This document shows positions 1-11,044 of a DNA stretch of 64,000 nt, piece by piece (the stretch's first letter is position 1; each line of letters starts with the position of its first letter). This DNA is from Notospermus geniculatus (lineage: Eukaryota > Nemertea > Pilidiophora > Heteronemertea > Lineidae), in contig NMRB01001633.1 in NCBI GenBank assembly GCA_002633025.1, positions 1-64,000 of the forward strand, read 5' to 3'. A program made the translations under genes and the position numbers. Below the pieces are notes generated by a model. That model saw only the letters and a program-made list of their open reading frames with translations, was not told where the DNA came from and did no database searches.

Positions 1-145
1 GTTGTGTGACTCCTCACTCCACGTGTCCTTCATGACTCCTCACCCTCCGTGCTCTTCATGACTCCTCATGCCACGTGCTCTATGACTCTTCATCCCACGT
101 GTTCTTCACGACTCCTCACCCTCCTTGCTCTTCACGACTCCGCAA
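1..145. repeat. Minisatellite, ~30-bp unit
   Basis: The unit (gactcctcaccctccgtgct plus about ten bases) recurs about five times with substitutions, each copy carrying GACTCCTCA and a CACGTG- or CTCCGTG-like block. The array is cut by the window edge. It lies in the last intron of the G-alpha gene. Confidence 0.75.
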
Positions 146-370
146 CAGGTAGGCCTACATGTAATTAAAAGTCACGCGTAAATGTACATGTAGTTTAAAA
201 TGGTGGATTGCATGTGGGCCTAAAACATCTTAGAAGCCCTATTGGCCCTGAATCTGAATTCCCAAAAGAATCGTAAAAAAAACTTGATTTAATATTTACA
301 AAAAATGTAGTCGTACCTTTTTCATGTAGTTTGGTTCCTAACTAATGTGCGCATTTTCTCAATATTTCAG

Positions 371-558
371 GTGACAGTACCCCAGATGCCTGTATAAAGT
401 ATATCAAAGATGAATTCTTACGTAGAAGTCCCGCCGGCAAACATATTTATACTCATGTGACGACAGCAACGAACATTGAACTCATGAAAACCATAATTCA
501 TGACGTCTTACACATTATAGTCGAAATAAACCTACGGAAAGCGAGTCAACCCTACTAG
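371..558 (+). CDS. G-protein alpha subunit, terminal coding exon (partial gene)
   Basis: A polypyrimidine tract and acceptor (aatatttcag) precede an exon that opens with the last two bases of a Gly codon, the usual place of the final intron in animal G-alpha genes. It encodes 62 residues and stops at TAG 556-558. Family landmarks in order: GDSTPDA in place of G-x-NTYEEA, YIKDEFLRR (alpha4 side), IYTHVTTATN (G5 guanine-binding loop, normally TCAT, here TTAT) and INLRKASQPY, the receptor-contacting alpha5 helix. The subunit would couple GPCRs to effectors at the plasma membrane. There is no Cys at position -4, so it should resist pertussis toxin, and the tail is one residue longer than in Gi. 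Thr for Cys in G5 is also seen in G12/13; the overall look resembles the G-alpha-v class, but I cannot settle the class from one exon. Earlier exons lie left of the window. Confidence 0.9.
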
Positions 559-1830
559 CAAGGCTATCCTGCTGGTTTATTTTTGGTATCTTCACAAATG
601 AGATTAATGCAAGGAAAGACAAGGAGGAGACGACGGGGAAATCAAATGGGGCATGTTTACCACCGCGGATGAGTCTGTGGACCCGGAGATCTGCTGGAGG
701 GGATGGGGTTTTTAATTCATGATGAGATTGCCTTTGTTTTTTGCGGATTTCAATGTTGATATTTGTTTGGCCACAGCAAGTAGACGAAGAAGAGACACAT
801 TCAGTCAAGTTCAGCGTCATTTGGGACTACAGCAACGGAGAAGACGAAGTTCCATTGTCACGACAGGTGGCGCTCATTCCTCACAGCGTGCATACGCCGC
901 CTAGCGCCGACCTGTGAAACACAATGGACGAAAATCACCTAACGACTGGTGAGGGGATTACAACAGTTGACCGGGTTGAAATATTCGTGAAAGCTCTTCA
1001 AACACAAGAATACGGATGTAAAGTGCTACAGCGTTTCCCGTAATTGTATGGGGTACATTGTGAAACGAAAAGGGATTCCACTCATTGTCACGACAGGTGG
1101 CGCTCGTACCTCGCACTGGCCTGTCACCGCGTGCCACTTGTTGCATTTTCAAGATGGCGGTCGATTCCCTAGTTCATCATCAGTGTCAGGATATCATGCT
1201 CTTCTTCTCAACAATGTCATATCTGTGACAATTTCTCATCAGAAATGAAATATCAGTCAATTATTTACAAAGTTTGCAAGAAATAAGCCTCATTTCGCTA
1301 TTTTCCTAGGATTTATGTTCGTGGCGCAGTAGATCACGTGATTACCCAGTTCAAGCAGTGATTTGGCTCGCGTATTTAGAAACTAACAAATTTTGGTGTG
1401 ATGCGCCGCGCGCGGACACAGGTTGGTTAGTCTCGCGCAACCAGCCCCTCGGTCATACTCCGAGGTCGTGAGACCGAGGGTCTGGCACGGAACGCAATTT
1501 TCATTGTAATTGCTTATTCCGAAAATTCAAAATAAGGGGAGCTTCGCTGATTGGCTAGTCACTACCAATGCATCATGTGCCTCAAAAGTTGGTGACGTAG
1601 CTGCAGGAGGAATGAAGTGACGATCACGTGATTAGCAGCAAGTTGTGTTCTACGTCATCGTCGGTAGATTGTCCGCCATGATGGTTTTACAAGTCAAAGT
1701 AACCATCTGGACCAGACTCTAAAATTGGAAATTTATTGGAAATTGCAAAAGTCTGGTGGCACGAGACTACAGGTTGGTGCGTGCATACCGAGCGCCGCCT
1801 AGCGCCGACCTGTGAGACACAATAGGATTC
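559..1830. other. G-alpha 3' flank, no gene seen
   Basis: No supported coding exon. The block ATTGTCACGACAGGTGGCGCTC occurs at about 856 and 1084, and GCCGCCTAGCGCCGACCTGTGA occurs near 895 and 1793, so this is mosaic repeat sequence. Short ORFs here have no coding features. A CAAGATGGCG motif (YY1-like) lies near 1150. Confidence 0.5.
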
Positions 1831-2038
1831 CATTAAAAAGTCGTGGTCTCTCAAGCTGTCGATTGTTTGGCAACACTGAGATAAGGGGAACACTGGAAAA
1901 GGTTACACCGGTATGGTCCGAACTTCCCAGCACATGGATAAGCCAGACTGGCATTGAGATTTTATTGCTTCTCTTTTTGTGCATTCACCCGTTTTGAAGT
2001 AGGCCTACATGTATCCGTGAAGTGGTGATAGCTCCCTT
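1831..2038 (+). repeat. Dispersed repeat R1, copy A
   Basis: About 208 bp that recur at 13886-14090 with scattered differences, sharing AAGTCGTGG, GGCAACACTGAG, CCCAGCACATGGATAAGCC and TTCACCCGTTTTGAAGTAGG. No coding potential. The internal GGGGAACACTGGAAAAGGTTACACC block also occurs in related form near 47655 and 50310. Confidence 0.75.
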
Positions 2039-2190
2039 ACCCCGTGATAGCAATGCAACAACGACAAAGAAGTTGAATGCAAGGGTTGGCTGACAGACAA
2101 AGATGAACTTCGTTGGCAATACTCTTTGTCAAATCTATGATGGAATTTTTACAACTGGTGAACCAATGAGATGGAACTGGATCAGGACCC

Positions 2191-2281
2191 ATGTTCTCGA
2201 AGCCGTCGTAAGGTTAACGATGTCGTTACGCTATGCATTTTACCAGTGACATCGTTAACCTAAAGACCGCTTCGGGAACAT
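2191..2281. mobile_element. 91-bp foldback MITE, copy 1 of 2
   Basis: Imperfect inverted arms begin ATGTTCTCGAAGC and end GCTTCGGGAACAT, with GGTTAACGATGTC and GACATCGTTAACC inside. The same element is found at 61504-61600. Non-coding. Confidence 0.8.
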
Positions 2282-2517
2282 GGACCCAGGGCCGTTGCAC
2301 CCTGTGATTCGTGCGACCAGCTCATTCAGGATCGTTGTGGATTTATACAGTATTAGGATAAGATTTACAGGGGCCCTCCGTCAGCAGTGTCATTATTGTG
2401 TTTTGCCGGTTTTACTTTGTCAAGATGTAAATTGGTTGTCATGTGCAAAGTGAGTCTCCTCCAACATTAAACTTGAATCTTTTGACAGGAACTCTGGTGA
2501 CGTGAACTACGCCAAAC

Positions 2518-2745
2518 TTGGAAGTCAGCGTCCCTTGGTGACACGATCTACGTTCTTGTCCACAAATTGGAAGTCAGCGTCCTTTGGTGACACGATCTAC
2601 GTTCCTGTGCCACAACTTGAAAGTCAGCATCCCTTGTTGACACGATCTACGTTCTTGTGCTATCACGTTCTTGTGACCTCAGCTTCCATTGGTGACACGA
2701 TCTATCTACGTTCCTGTGCCACAACTTGGAAGTCAGCGTCCCTTT
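2518..2745 (+). repeat. 50-bp minisatellite, locus 1
   Basis: Four to five degenerate copies of a 50-bp unit (ttggaagtcagcgtcccttg, gtgacacgatctacgttcct, gtgccacaac). One unit is altered around 2660-2690. A second array of the same unit lies at 4618-4812. Confidence 0.85.
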
Positions 2746-2759
2746 CAGTTCTTTACTAA

Positions 2760-4400
2760 ATAAGGTCAACATAAGCTGATTTCATCCTACTATTGTAATT
2801 GTGGAAATAGCCCTGTGGTTAGAGCGTTGGGGCTTACAATCCAGGGGCCTGATTCACAAAGCACACTTAGGCTAAGTGTGGTCTAGTGTACTCTTAACTA
2901 TTGTTCATAAGAAAAGTGAAAAAGAAATTTTCCCTCAGTGTGGTAATATCCCATTGTGCAATTACCACATCACGAAGTGTCAGCTTTGCCGAATCGGCTC
3001 TGCCGTCGCTCTGCGAATATTCCATTGTTCCTTTATCAAGCTTTGCTTGCGGCCTCGCCGTTTCACGATCAGCTCTGCTGTCGCTACGGATCCTGAAAGG
3101 TGAGCAAGTTTCGCGGTTCGTTTCCAATGCTATTATGACCATATTTTCGCACACGCGGCTCTGATTTTAGGGAAGTTGTTTTTTATGATATGTAGTGATA
3201 AACCACAATAAAGAAAATGGCTGGTGTTTTTTGGCGAGCCGCTCTCTGTGCAACGATCCGTCATGTTCTTAGATAGCGAGCTGCTCTTTGAGCAGATTTG
3301 TGTTGCGCAGTTGCACAGCGAGCCGGATGGATGTGCAGTGAACAAATTCTGCCTTGCTCAGCGAGCTGATGGGCCTCATTAATTATTCATGAGGAGGTGT
3401 TGGCGAGTGGCCCTCTCTGCTAGCACCATGGTTAAATGTGAATTAGTCGCGTGGCAGTAAAAAATGATGCTATATGTACGAATAATTTCTAAATTACGAA
3501 AGTCCATATTTTAGCAGATGATATTTTTGTTCCGTGGATTTAGAGTATTTTCAGAAAAAAAGAAAGGGCCAAAAGAAAAAAACAGGAGTCGCGAAAAGTG
3601 GTGAAAAAAGTTGCCCCAGGCGGGAGTCGAAGAGGGGACCTGATGTTTACTAACCAACAAAATCAACAAAACTAGGCCAAAAACTGGCATAAGCCGGAGG
3701 CCCCAGCTCTTTTTTCACCGATATTTGATCGAAGTGGAAGGGCGGTCATCGAATCCGCCATTTTGCTGTTTTGTAATCTCGACTTTCATTGGTCGCCGCA
3801 GTGCATAACTAATTACTCCGGCGCGCTATCCAAGCTGAAACAAAGTGACTGCACAGAGAGCTGGGCTCGCCGAATAGTCACTCCCAAAGAGAATCTTTGT
3901 TATTCAAAAACGCAATCCAGCAAGCTGTCGTCCAGCAAGCTGGCGTTCCACCATTCAACTCTGTTGCTCATTCCTATGATCATAAATCTTACACAGCCTT
4001 TCCTCTTTGTACTGCGGCCTATTAATATAATTGAATTCTGTTGTTCACCTGATAGGATCAATCCAGCAAGCTGGCGTTTCAACGCAATTCCTGCGATCAT
4101 AAATTTTGTAAATTTAATTTAACCATTTAAAAAAAATAAAAAATGGAGTTGTGCATAGAGGCCTACACACAATAAACGTCCATTTATTCAACAGGAAATA
4201 TTACAGTCTGCAAGCGAAACTGAGTACATGTATTAGTAAAATGAGCGTTGCGACAAAAGTCGCGGTTCAAAAGGAAGATTAGAAAGTCACTTTAACGAGT
4301 AAATTGGTAAGATTAGTACGATTTTCCATAAAAATTTAGCATTTTTTCATTACATGTAGCATTTTTTCATGTTTTTTGCAACCAATTTTAAAGCGAAACT
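2760..4400. other. Intergenic, no gene recognised
   Basis: I see no supported exon. GCGAGCYG-type words repeat between 3230 and 3370. A direct repeat (TCCAGCAAGCTGGCGTT followed by GATCATAAAT) occurs at about 3930 and 4060. The short ORFs overlap on both strands and show no family motifs. Confidence 0.4.
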
Positions 4401-4402
4401 AT

Positions 4403-4612
4403 AGTATTAGCAAATCGAGTGGATCCAGTGGAGGATGTGGATGTTTTTTGCAGCGGCAGCACGGTTTTTGCTAAAATTTTAGCATTTTTTCATGTTTGTT
4501 GACACCTGAAATTTTAGCATTTTTCCATGAAAAATGGTGATTTTTTAGCGTTTTTGCCGCTGCAGAACAGATTTCTCATCTTCCATCTGGATCCACTCGA
4601 TTTGCTAATACT
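4403..4612. mobile_element. 210-bp inverted-repeat element
   Basis: 26-bp perfect arms, AGTATTAGCAAATCGAGTGG... at 4403-4428 and the reverse complement at 4587-4612. The interior has several copies of TTTAGCATTTTTTCATG, also present just outside to the left. It directly abuts the 50-bp minisatellite. Confidence 0.75.
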
Positions 4613-4617
4613 GACAT

Positions 4618-4812
4618 GATATACGTCCCTGTGCCACAACTTGGAAGACTTCGTCCCTTGGTGACACGATCTACGTTCCTGTGCCACAACTTGGAAGTCA
4701 GCGTCCCTTGGTGACACGATCAACGTTCCTGTGCCACAACTTGGAAAACAACGTACATGTATCTTTGGTGACATGATTTATGTTCCTGTGCCACAACTTG
4801 GAAGTCAGCGTA
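4618..4812 (+). repeat. 50-bp minisatellite, locus 2
   Basis: About four copies of the unit seen at 2518-2745 (CCACAACTTGGAAGTCAGCG, TCCCTTGGTGACACGATC). One unit has an insertion near 4750-4760. Confidence 0.85.
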
Positions 4813-4871
4813 CCCCCTTATCCAAATGACAGTTCTTTATCAATGTATTACGTGAGATGATAAGGGTACTT

Positions 4872-5012
4872 ATGGACGCCTCGTTTAAACACGGGCCATT
4901 GAACCATCTTTTTTTGAAGATGGGGATTTGGCCTAGTGGTTTAAGGCGTGTGCCCCTTAGTGCTGGCGATTGATGCCATATGCGAGGGTTCGTGGGTTCG
5001 ATCCTGGTAGGA
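4872..5012 (+). mobile_element. tRNA-derived SINE fragment
   Basis: Contains a pol III A-box-like TGGCCTAGTGGTTTAAGGCG and a B-box GGGTTCGATCC about 60 bases downstream. The cloverleaf is not regular enough for a functional tRNA. The 5' block (GACGCCTCGTTTAA... GAAGATGGGGATTTGGCC) recurs in reverse at 7843-7903, which marks it as a dispersed SINE family. Confidence 0.65.
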
Positions 5013-5821
5013 AGCAATGTCTTTCACCTCAGAAACCCGATTTCTATTTCATATTCTTATTACGTGAGATGGGGATTTTTATCGAAACAACAAGCATGGG
5101 CGAATTTCAAGTTCATATCCTGTCGATTTTCGTTGTTCTTCGGACCAGATCCTTGTGAACCTATTTTTGTATAAACGCCAGGTACAACTTCAGATTTACA
5201 CGAGTTAAGGCGTTAGGAGTTGTAAAAAAATAAGTACGGGGTGATAGTTGCACATTATTATATCAAATTCTTGCATAGGCTACTTTTTGCACTGAAATTG
5301 GTATTTTGACATAATGACGTTATTGTTGAGTGTGAAAAGTTAGTTTTTAGGCGTTAGCTTGTCTTTTCATAGATGATAATTGTTAGTAATTTTCATTTCT
5401 GCGACATGAATCCTGATCTTTATAATAATTCTTGAGTGTACAATGAAGCCATTAAATTTGACACGTCCGTGCCAGATGCAGTTGTCAACTTTGATAGGCC
5501 ATACCACTGAAATGGCTGTTTAGTGTTCAAATGGTGATTTCAACTTCCCGGTCACAGTCATTTTTCAACGTTGTTTGAATTCTTTGAATAATACTCATAT
5601 TTTCAAAATGATTTCTTGTAGTGCACTGTATTGAAATATACTTCAATTATATTAGCATCCACGAATTTGATTGTGATTTTGTTGAATTCATTCGGAAACC
5701 ATAGCAAGTTGTGGATCGACCAAGGTAAGTCCACAGTATGCATGAGGTAGGCCTATGCCTCAGTATTGCTCCCCTGGTGGCGGAATCAGGAACAAACGTG
5801 ATAAAGACTGGTAGTGTCCTG

Positions 5822-6480
5822 TCCAACCCATAGAATTAGAATTACAATTACAATTAGAGTTAGAATTATTTATTCAAGCAAATGGGGCCTTCTAGAAGCG
5901 AATACAAATTATAACATTTATAAGTACCGTACCAAGAATGTACAACTAGCAATAAAGCAAAAGGGTGGGCATTATAAGTACCGTACCAAGAATGTACAAC
6001 TAGCAATAAAGCAAAAGGGTGGGCATTATGTTACTTTTTCTGATAATAGAGGGCGTACGGTAATTATAGACCTTCCAATTAAATAACCAATGTTTAGATT
6101 TAACGGCTGTTGTCTGCATTATGTTACATGTATTTAGAATATCATCAATATTTTTGTGTAAAGTTCCAAACAAGTTACTAGCATTCATTTTTTTTTATTT
6201 TGGTGGAACCATGGATTTGTTGTATAGGTCAGAGTGTCCAACTCAAGAGATCAATATAATACAAAAATATCAATTTATCGAAAAACTCAAAAATGCTTCG
6301 TAGCTAGGTTATTTCTAAGTGCATATAAATATGGGAGGTGTCATTTTGTTCGTAATGATCATCTCTATTAACGGTTACAGGGTCACCATACCAGAGGCAA
6401 TTTATTAAACTCATTTTTGGCACATGTTCGGAGTTGCCCATTCTTGGTACTTATATATTCTTGGTTATACCGATACATAA
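5822..6480 (-). mobile_element. Probable non-LTR retrotransposon 3' remnant
   Basis: Read on the minus strand the block ends in GGCCCCATTTGCTTGAATAA followed by an ATTCTAA/TTGTAATT simple repeat, the usual look of L2/CR1-type 3' tails. Degenerate reading frames upstream have no intact reverse transcriptase. Inside is a clean 54-bp tandem duplication (5918-6029). Assignment to L2/CR1 is by appearance only. Confidence 0.45.
5918..6029 (+). repeat. 54-bp exact tandem duplication
   Basis: Two copies of a 54-bp unit (ttataagtaccgtaccaaga...gggtgggca), 5918-5971 and 5972-6025, with a few bases of a third. The identity of the copies indicates a recent event. Confidence 0.9.
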
Positions 6481-6773
6481 TACGAATGAAATGAAATCTA
6501 CAAGATATTCATACACAAAGACAAATACATGGAATAATAATGTATGTACTGGTATCTAAAACCCCCAATCTCGCACCCAGACCTACCTCATCCGAGGATA
6601 TCTCTGGAAAAGGCTACGACTTGACCAGAATTTCTGGTCAACCACTGGCAGCGTGTCAAAATATTTGTTTCACGCAATATTTCGCTCTTTGATGACTGAA
6701 AAATATCATACATGCCTAAAAAGCCATATACATGTACATGTACATGTAATACCCCAAAACACGAAGTTGTTTG

Positions 6774-6907
6774 AATACTAATAGGGAGGTTTCGCAAGCG
6801 CCCGGTTAGGCCATACGACAACGTTTATCTATTGTTTGGGTACACCCACACAATAGATAAACGTCGTCGTAGGGCCTAACCGGGCCTTGCGAAACCTCAC
6901 TAGTATT
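6774..6907. mobile_element. 134-bp foldback MITE
   Basis: Nearly the whole element is two inverted arms of about 55 bp (AATACTAATAGGGAGGTTTCGC... and ...GCGAAACCTCACTAGTATT) around a short loop. The arms contain CGGTTAGGCC and GTTTATCTATTGTTTGGG. Non-coding. Confidence 0.85.
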
Positions 6908-7080
6908 AGAGCAATTTCAACGAATACATGTAGGTAGTTATTTGAGAACTATTTGACACCATGCCGCGGGTGCCAACCTCGGTGTGATTCACCTCAAAAT
7001 TAGTATATATCGATGCGCTGATGTAAACAATGCGCATGCGCAGTATTCCTAAAGTAGTACCGGTCGCAGCCCTTTCCAGT

Positions 7081-7330
7081 GGTAGATAGATAGATAGATA
7101 GATAAGCTTTATTTTCATCGGTACGAGATATACAGTAAACATGAGCTTTATGTTGAGCTCTTACATCGATATTAAACAAAGGTAAAATAACAAAAGAATA
7201 AAAGAAGATTTACAACTAAATGTACAAGCAAAATAATGACAGATTAAAAGTACAAACTAAAAATATAATAGAGAGCGTTTGAAGTAAACATGAGAAGAAG
7301 GTACGTAAACCCACTGGGGACGAGTTTGCT
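7081..7330 (-). mobile_element. Non-LTR retrotransposon 3' tail with (GATA)n
   Basis: On the minus strand the sequence runs GATGAAAATAAAGCTTATC then (TATC)n, a typical LINE 3' terminus with microsatellite tail. The tract is GATA x5 on the plus strand at about 7083-7104. Upstream (to the right) is A-rich and has no coding domain. Confidence 0.5.
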
Positions 7331-7480
7331 AATCCCCTTGACCTCTTTTAACGAGAATTACAGAGCCATACATATTCACTAATTCAGCCAAAATTCTGCA
7401 AACCACCGGATCCTCATTTGAAAATAGCTAAATAAAAATATTGTGGCTATTTAAATTAGAGAAAATTACATTGTAATACC

Positions 7481-7728
7481 ACTCTATCAACCCTGTAACA
7501 AAAGTCACAAAAAAATTCCGTAGTAAAAATGTCGATTTTTAGGGGTTTTTCTAATGAGGTATTACATAATTATGATATTTCCAAATTTCCAAACTTTTGA
7601 TGCAGAAATATGACCAAGGTTATATACTTTCATGTGGTACAAACCGTGTTAAAATTGGCCCAGTAGTATTTGAAATATTCAAGGTAGTAGGTGTAGATAC
7701 ACTTATGTCAATGACTGTACATATATTT
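7481..7728 (+). repeat. Diverged ~250-bp direct repeat, copy 1
   Basis: Shares long blocks with 8301-8559, for example AACCGTGTTAAAATTGGCCC and ATTACATAATTATGATA, spaced about 830 bp apart. No ORF is conserved between copies. Interpreted as a segmental duplication or two copies of an unnamed repeat. Confidence 0.75.
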
Positions 7729-7842
7729 AATAATTTCGACAGGTCTCTATAAAAATTCTGCAATGTAAAATGTTGAGAGCCACCATGCAGGCAGCGCGTG
7801 GTGCTGTTTTTCATGACGTCCTCAGATTCGTCGTAACCACTA

Positions 7843-7903
7843 TAGGCCAAATCCCCATCTTCAAAAAAAGATGGTTCAATGACCTATGTTAAACGAGGCG
7901 TCC
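7843..7903 (-). mobile_element. SINE 5' fragment (inverted copy)
   Basis: Reverse complement of the 4872-4932 block (GGCCAAATCCCCATCTTC, then TTAAACGAGGCGTC). The tRNA-like body is missing. Confidence 0.7.
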
Positions 7904-8300
7904 CTCAGCAGTACCCAGCGAGTAGTCCAAGCAATCTCCGAATCCAAACAGTTACAAGGGCCACAAATACTGGAGATACAATTAAAGGACAAGAAATAAT
8001 AACGGGTTTTTACGGCGAAAGATACAGCGTCCTACCGGACTCGAAACAACGGAACATAAGTGGCGGAGTGCACACTGGAAAAAAACATGAGCGCACACTA
8101 ACAGGTGCGTGATAACATCGATCAAATTTGCAAGCAAGCGCTAATACACATGTATAGTCATTGACATTAAGTTTATCTACACCTGATACACCGCTGAAAA
8201 ATTGGAAATTCTCAAATTATCAAAATTTTGATAATCTCAAATATCTCAGCAACCACTCAACAGATCTCGACAAAACAAAGCCCAAAATCCTTAGAAGGTT

Positions 8301-8559
8301 CCATTCCATCAAAACTGTAACAAAAGTCACAAAACATTACGTAATAAAAATGCTGATATTTAGGGCTTTTTCTGATGAGCTAATTACATAATTATGATAC
8401 TTCCAAACTTTTGATGACGAAATATGACCAAGAAGATATATGTACTTTCATGTGGAACAAACCGTGTTAAAATTGGCCCAGTAGTAGGCCCTATTTGAAA
8501 TATTGAAGGTATCAGGTGGAGATAAACTTATGTCAATGGATGTTCATGTACATGTATTC
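8301..8559 (+). repeat. Diverged ~250-bp direct repeat, copy 2
   Basis: Second copy of the 7481-7728 block, with an extra GGCCC insertion after CCCAGTAGTA. The flanks do not match, so only this core is duplicated. Confidence 0.75.
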
Positions 8560-9300
8560 ATTGTTGACTTTCCATTGTTTGACCCTGCCACCAGATCGGA
8601 CTATTTCTGCGGAGGATCATTGATTGTAGTGTTATTCCAATACATGTGAAAGAAAGAGGGGAATGACTCTTGTGCCGTATGAAAGTCATTTTTATTGGGT
8701 AGGCATAACGAAAAGTTCGGGCAATTCCTCACAAATACTCGCCAGACTCTCTCTCTACTCTCTCCTATCTCCGTTCTCCCCATAACCAAACTACCCTATA
8801 CCTTTTTAAAACCTACTCTTTCCCTAAATTAAAATATCACATTAGCATCAGGACAATCAACTGAGTCATCCCTCTGTTTCCAAGAAAATGCTCAAAACCC
8901 CCAAATGCTTTAAAGTCAATATGTAAAGCACGACACGAGCCGAACTTTCCAAAAACCCTAAATGTACCGGTACTCGTTTAATATTAAGTAAATCCCTAAA
9001 ATAATTGATAAAGTGATCACTGTTAATAGCTTTCAACCGGAAATTCATTCGCCAGTCTCAGTCTGATTCTCCCGATTTAACGATTTTTGCCACTATATAT
9101 ACATGTATTATTTTCTTCCTAAGCGTTACTACATGTATTATAGGTGCAATAATGAACAGATACACCAAAACCCACATTCCCCTGATAATTATATGTTAAC
9201 ACTACGCTGCCACTAGCTATTACCTTACACATGCCAAATTACATTGAAATATTTCATGCGGAAAACGTTTCGCCCACCTTACATGTACTTTATTCGATTG
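8560..9300. other. Intergenic, no gene recognised
   Basis: AT-rich sequence with a CT-rich stretch near 8745-8775. No splice-supported exon, tRNA or inverted repeat was noticed. Confidence 0.35.
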
Positions 9301-9416
9301 GGTAGTATCCATTCTATGGACTGAGTCCAAATGGACTGAGTAACTTGGACCCAGAGTATTGGTGGTTGGGTGTAGGTGTGGTGTTTTTGGGGGGTATTTT
9401 AGTCTCTGTATGGCCG

Positions 9417-9453
9417 CCTCCCAGCTTTAGAGCTATGCTCTAAAGCTGGGAGG
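9417..9453. repeat. Perfect 17-bp hairpin, 3-nt loop
   Basis: CCTCCCAGCTTTAGAGC, loop TAT, then the exact reverse complement. No U-tract follows, so it is not a terminator-type signal. Confidence 0.9.
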
Positions 9454-10292
9454 GGCGTATGGCTCTAGGGTTTTGAGTTTTAGAGGGTGGGTTTGTAGTT
9501 GTGGAAAGACTGAGGAAGGGGTGTTGGGATTGTCTCTGAGGAGTTTTAGGCCTTTTTGGGAATAAAGAGATTATTTTACCACAAAAATGGCCATTTGTAA
9601 CATTTTGCTTAAACAGTGTTGCGTTCGAGTAGAAAAAAACACACAATTTCACAAGCCACCGTAGACAGCTGGTATAGTCTGCCTCAGCCCAGAGTGACAT
9701 CAAAGGAATTTGACTTATGCGAGTTCTCGGAAATGTGACATGAGCTGTGGTTTCTTTATAAACCCAAATAATCCAAATGGACAGGGTCTCTAATACTAAT
9801 AGCCATTGAATATAGAGTGTTCTAATAGCCATTGTATATAATGCCCTATCAAAGTGAGCATGTTGTTTTCCTTACATTTTACTTGTGGTCATTGAACGCA
9901 TGGTCTATTTCCCATACCAAACATTCCTCTGATGTCACCTCTTTAGAAAAGTTCATTGGGTATTCCACCAATCAGAAACAAAAGGTCAAAGGTTACGGAA
10001 CTAAAATTCGCCTCAAAATCAGCCCTAAAAACCCTCCTAGAAACCATTGCAAAGCTGCTATGCATGATCGGAATGGTTCGGATCATACCTTAGACATGAC
10101 TCGCACTATTCCCACCAATATTTCGACAAAAGCAGCAGCAATAAAGTCACAATTCCTCGCACAGCTGACCCCGCTGCTCACTGTCTCTACGGCTGATTCA
10201 AGTTGACAGTGGCCGTGTAAGTTTTAAGTGCGCATGCGCGAAATCAGCGCTAACGCGCCACGGGGGCCTGATGCGTCGAGTGCCAAAATGTG

Positions 10293-10376
10293 AAAAATGC
10301 AAGAAACAAGCCGTTTTGTAGATAATATGAAAGGAAAAATGCAAGAAACAAGCCGTTTTGTAGATAATATGAAAGG
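10293..10376 (+). repeat. 42-bp exact tandem duplication
   Basis: Two identical copies of aaaaatgcaagaaacaagcc gttttgtagataatatgaaagg in direct succession. Confidence 0.9.
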
Positions 10377-10460
10377 ATACTAACAAGCAGAAAAAGAGCG
10401 AGTTTAGTGAGTTGCGTTCCACTTACATTCATCTGCATTTTAGAATGAACACTTCTGGGT

Positions 10461-11044
10461 CACAGGTGTTTGTCCACATGTACATAAATGTACAGACCAT
10501 ATACACATTACTAAAGGAAGATTATTCAAACGGCACACACATTTTCATCATCAAAGTACTCCATCCACGATTGGAATTTTTTCACACAGAATCACTCACA
10601 GGGTTCTTCAAATACTTATTAATTGTCACGATACATCCATTTGAAAAACAATTCACTTTAAATCACTTTTTTCACAAGTTTAAAACGCAAGTTACAAATC
10701 TGACGGCAAACAGGTCCATCACTAGCTAATTTGCATATCGGCAATCCTCGGACATGTCGGAATCACTCGGAAACAGCTGATGCGATGGACCTGTTTACCG
10801 TCAGATTTGTAACTTGTGTTTTAAACTTGTGAAAAAAGTGAATTAAAGTGAATTGTTTTTCAAATGGATATATCGTGACAATTAATAAGTATTTGAAGAA
10901 CCCTGTGAGTGATTTTGTGTGAAAAAATTCCAATCGTGGATGGAGTACTTTGATGATGAAAATGTGTGTGCCGTTTGAATAATCTTCCTTTAGTAATGTG
11001 TATATGGTCTGTACATTTATGTACATGTGGACAAACACCTGTGT
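10461..11044. mobile_element. 584-bp palindromic foldback element
   Basis: Arms of about 261 bp (10461-10721 and 10783-11044) are near-perfect reverse complements (CACAGGTGTTTGTCCACATG outer end, GACCTGTTT inner end), separated by a 61-bp unique spacer. ORFs on both strands give the same peptide, which shows they are palindrome artefacts and not genes. It lies inside 9301-11529. Confidence 0.9.

Noticed and set aside
2901-3164. Serine-rich ORF ending at a GTGAGC donor
   Set aside because: ORFs overlap on three frames and both strands; no family similarity and no acceptor.
4921-5012. Functional tRNA gene
   Set aside because: A and B boxes are present but the acceptor and anticodon stems do not pair well; SINE-derived. 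The same applies to 24077-24140, 41041-41110 and 41787-41860.
5620-5723. Open stretch ending at GTAAGT (CAAG|GTAAGT)
   Set aside because: AT-rich with no recognisable protein, and the sequence just right of the donor is a dispersed repeat also seen near 53633.
7879-8112. 77-codon ORF between the two ~250-bp repeats
   Set aside because: Begins within a SINE fragment and has no protein features.
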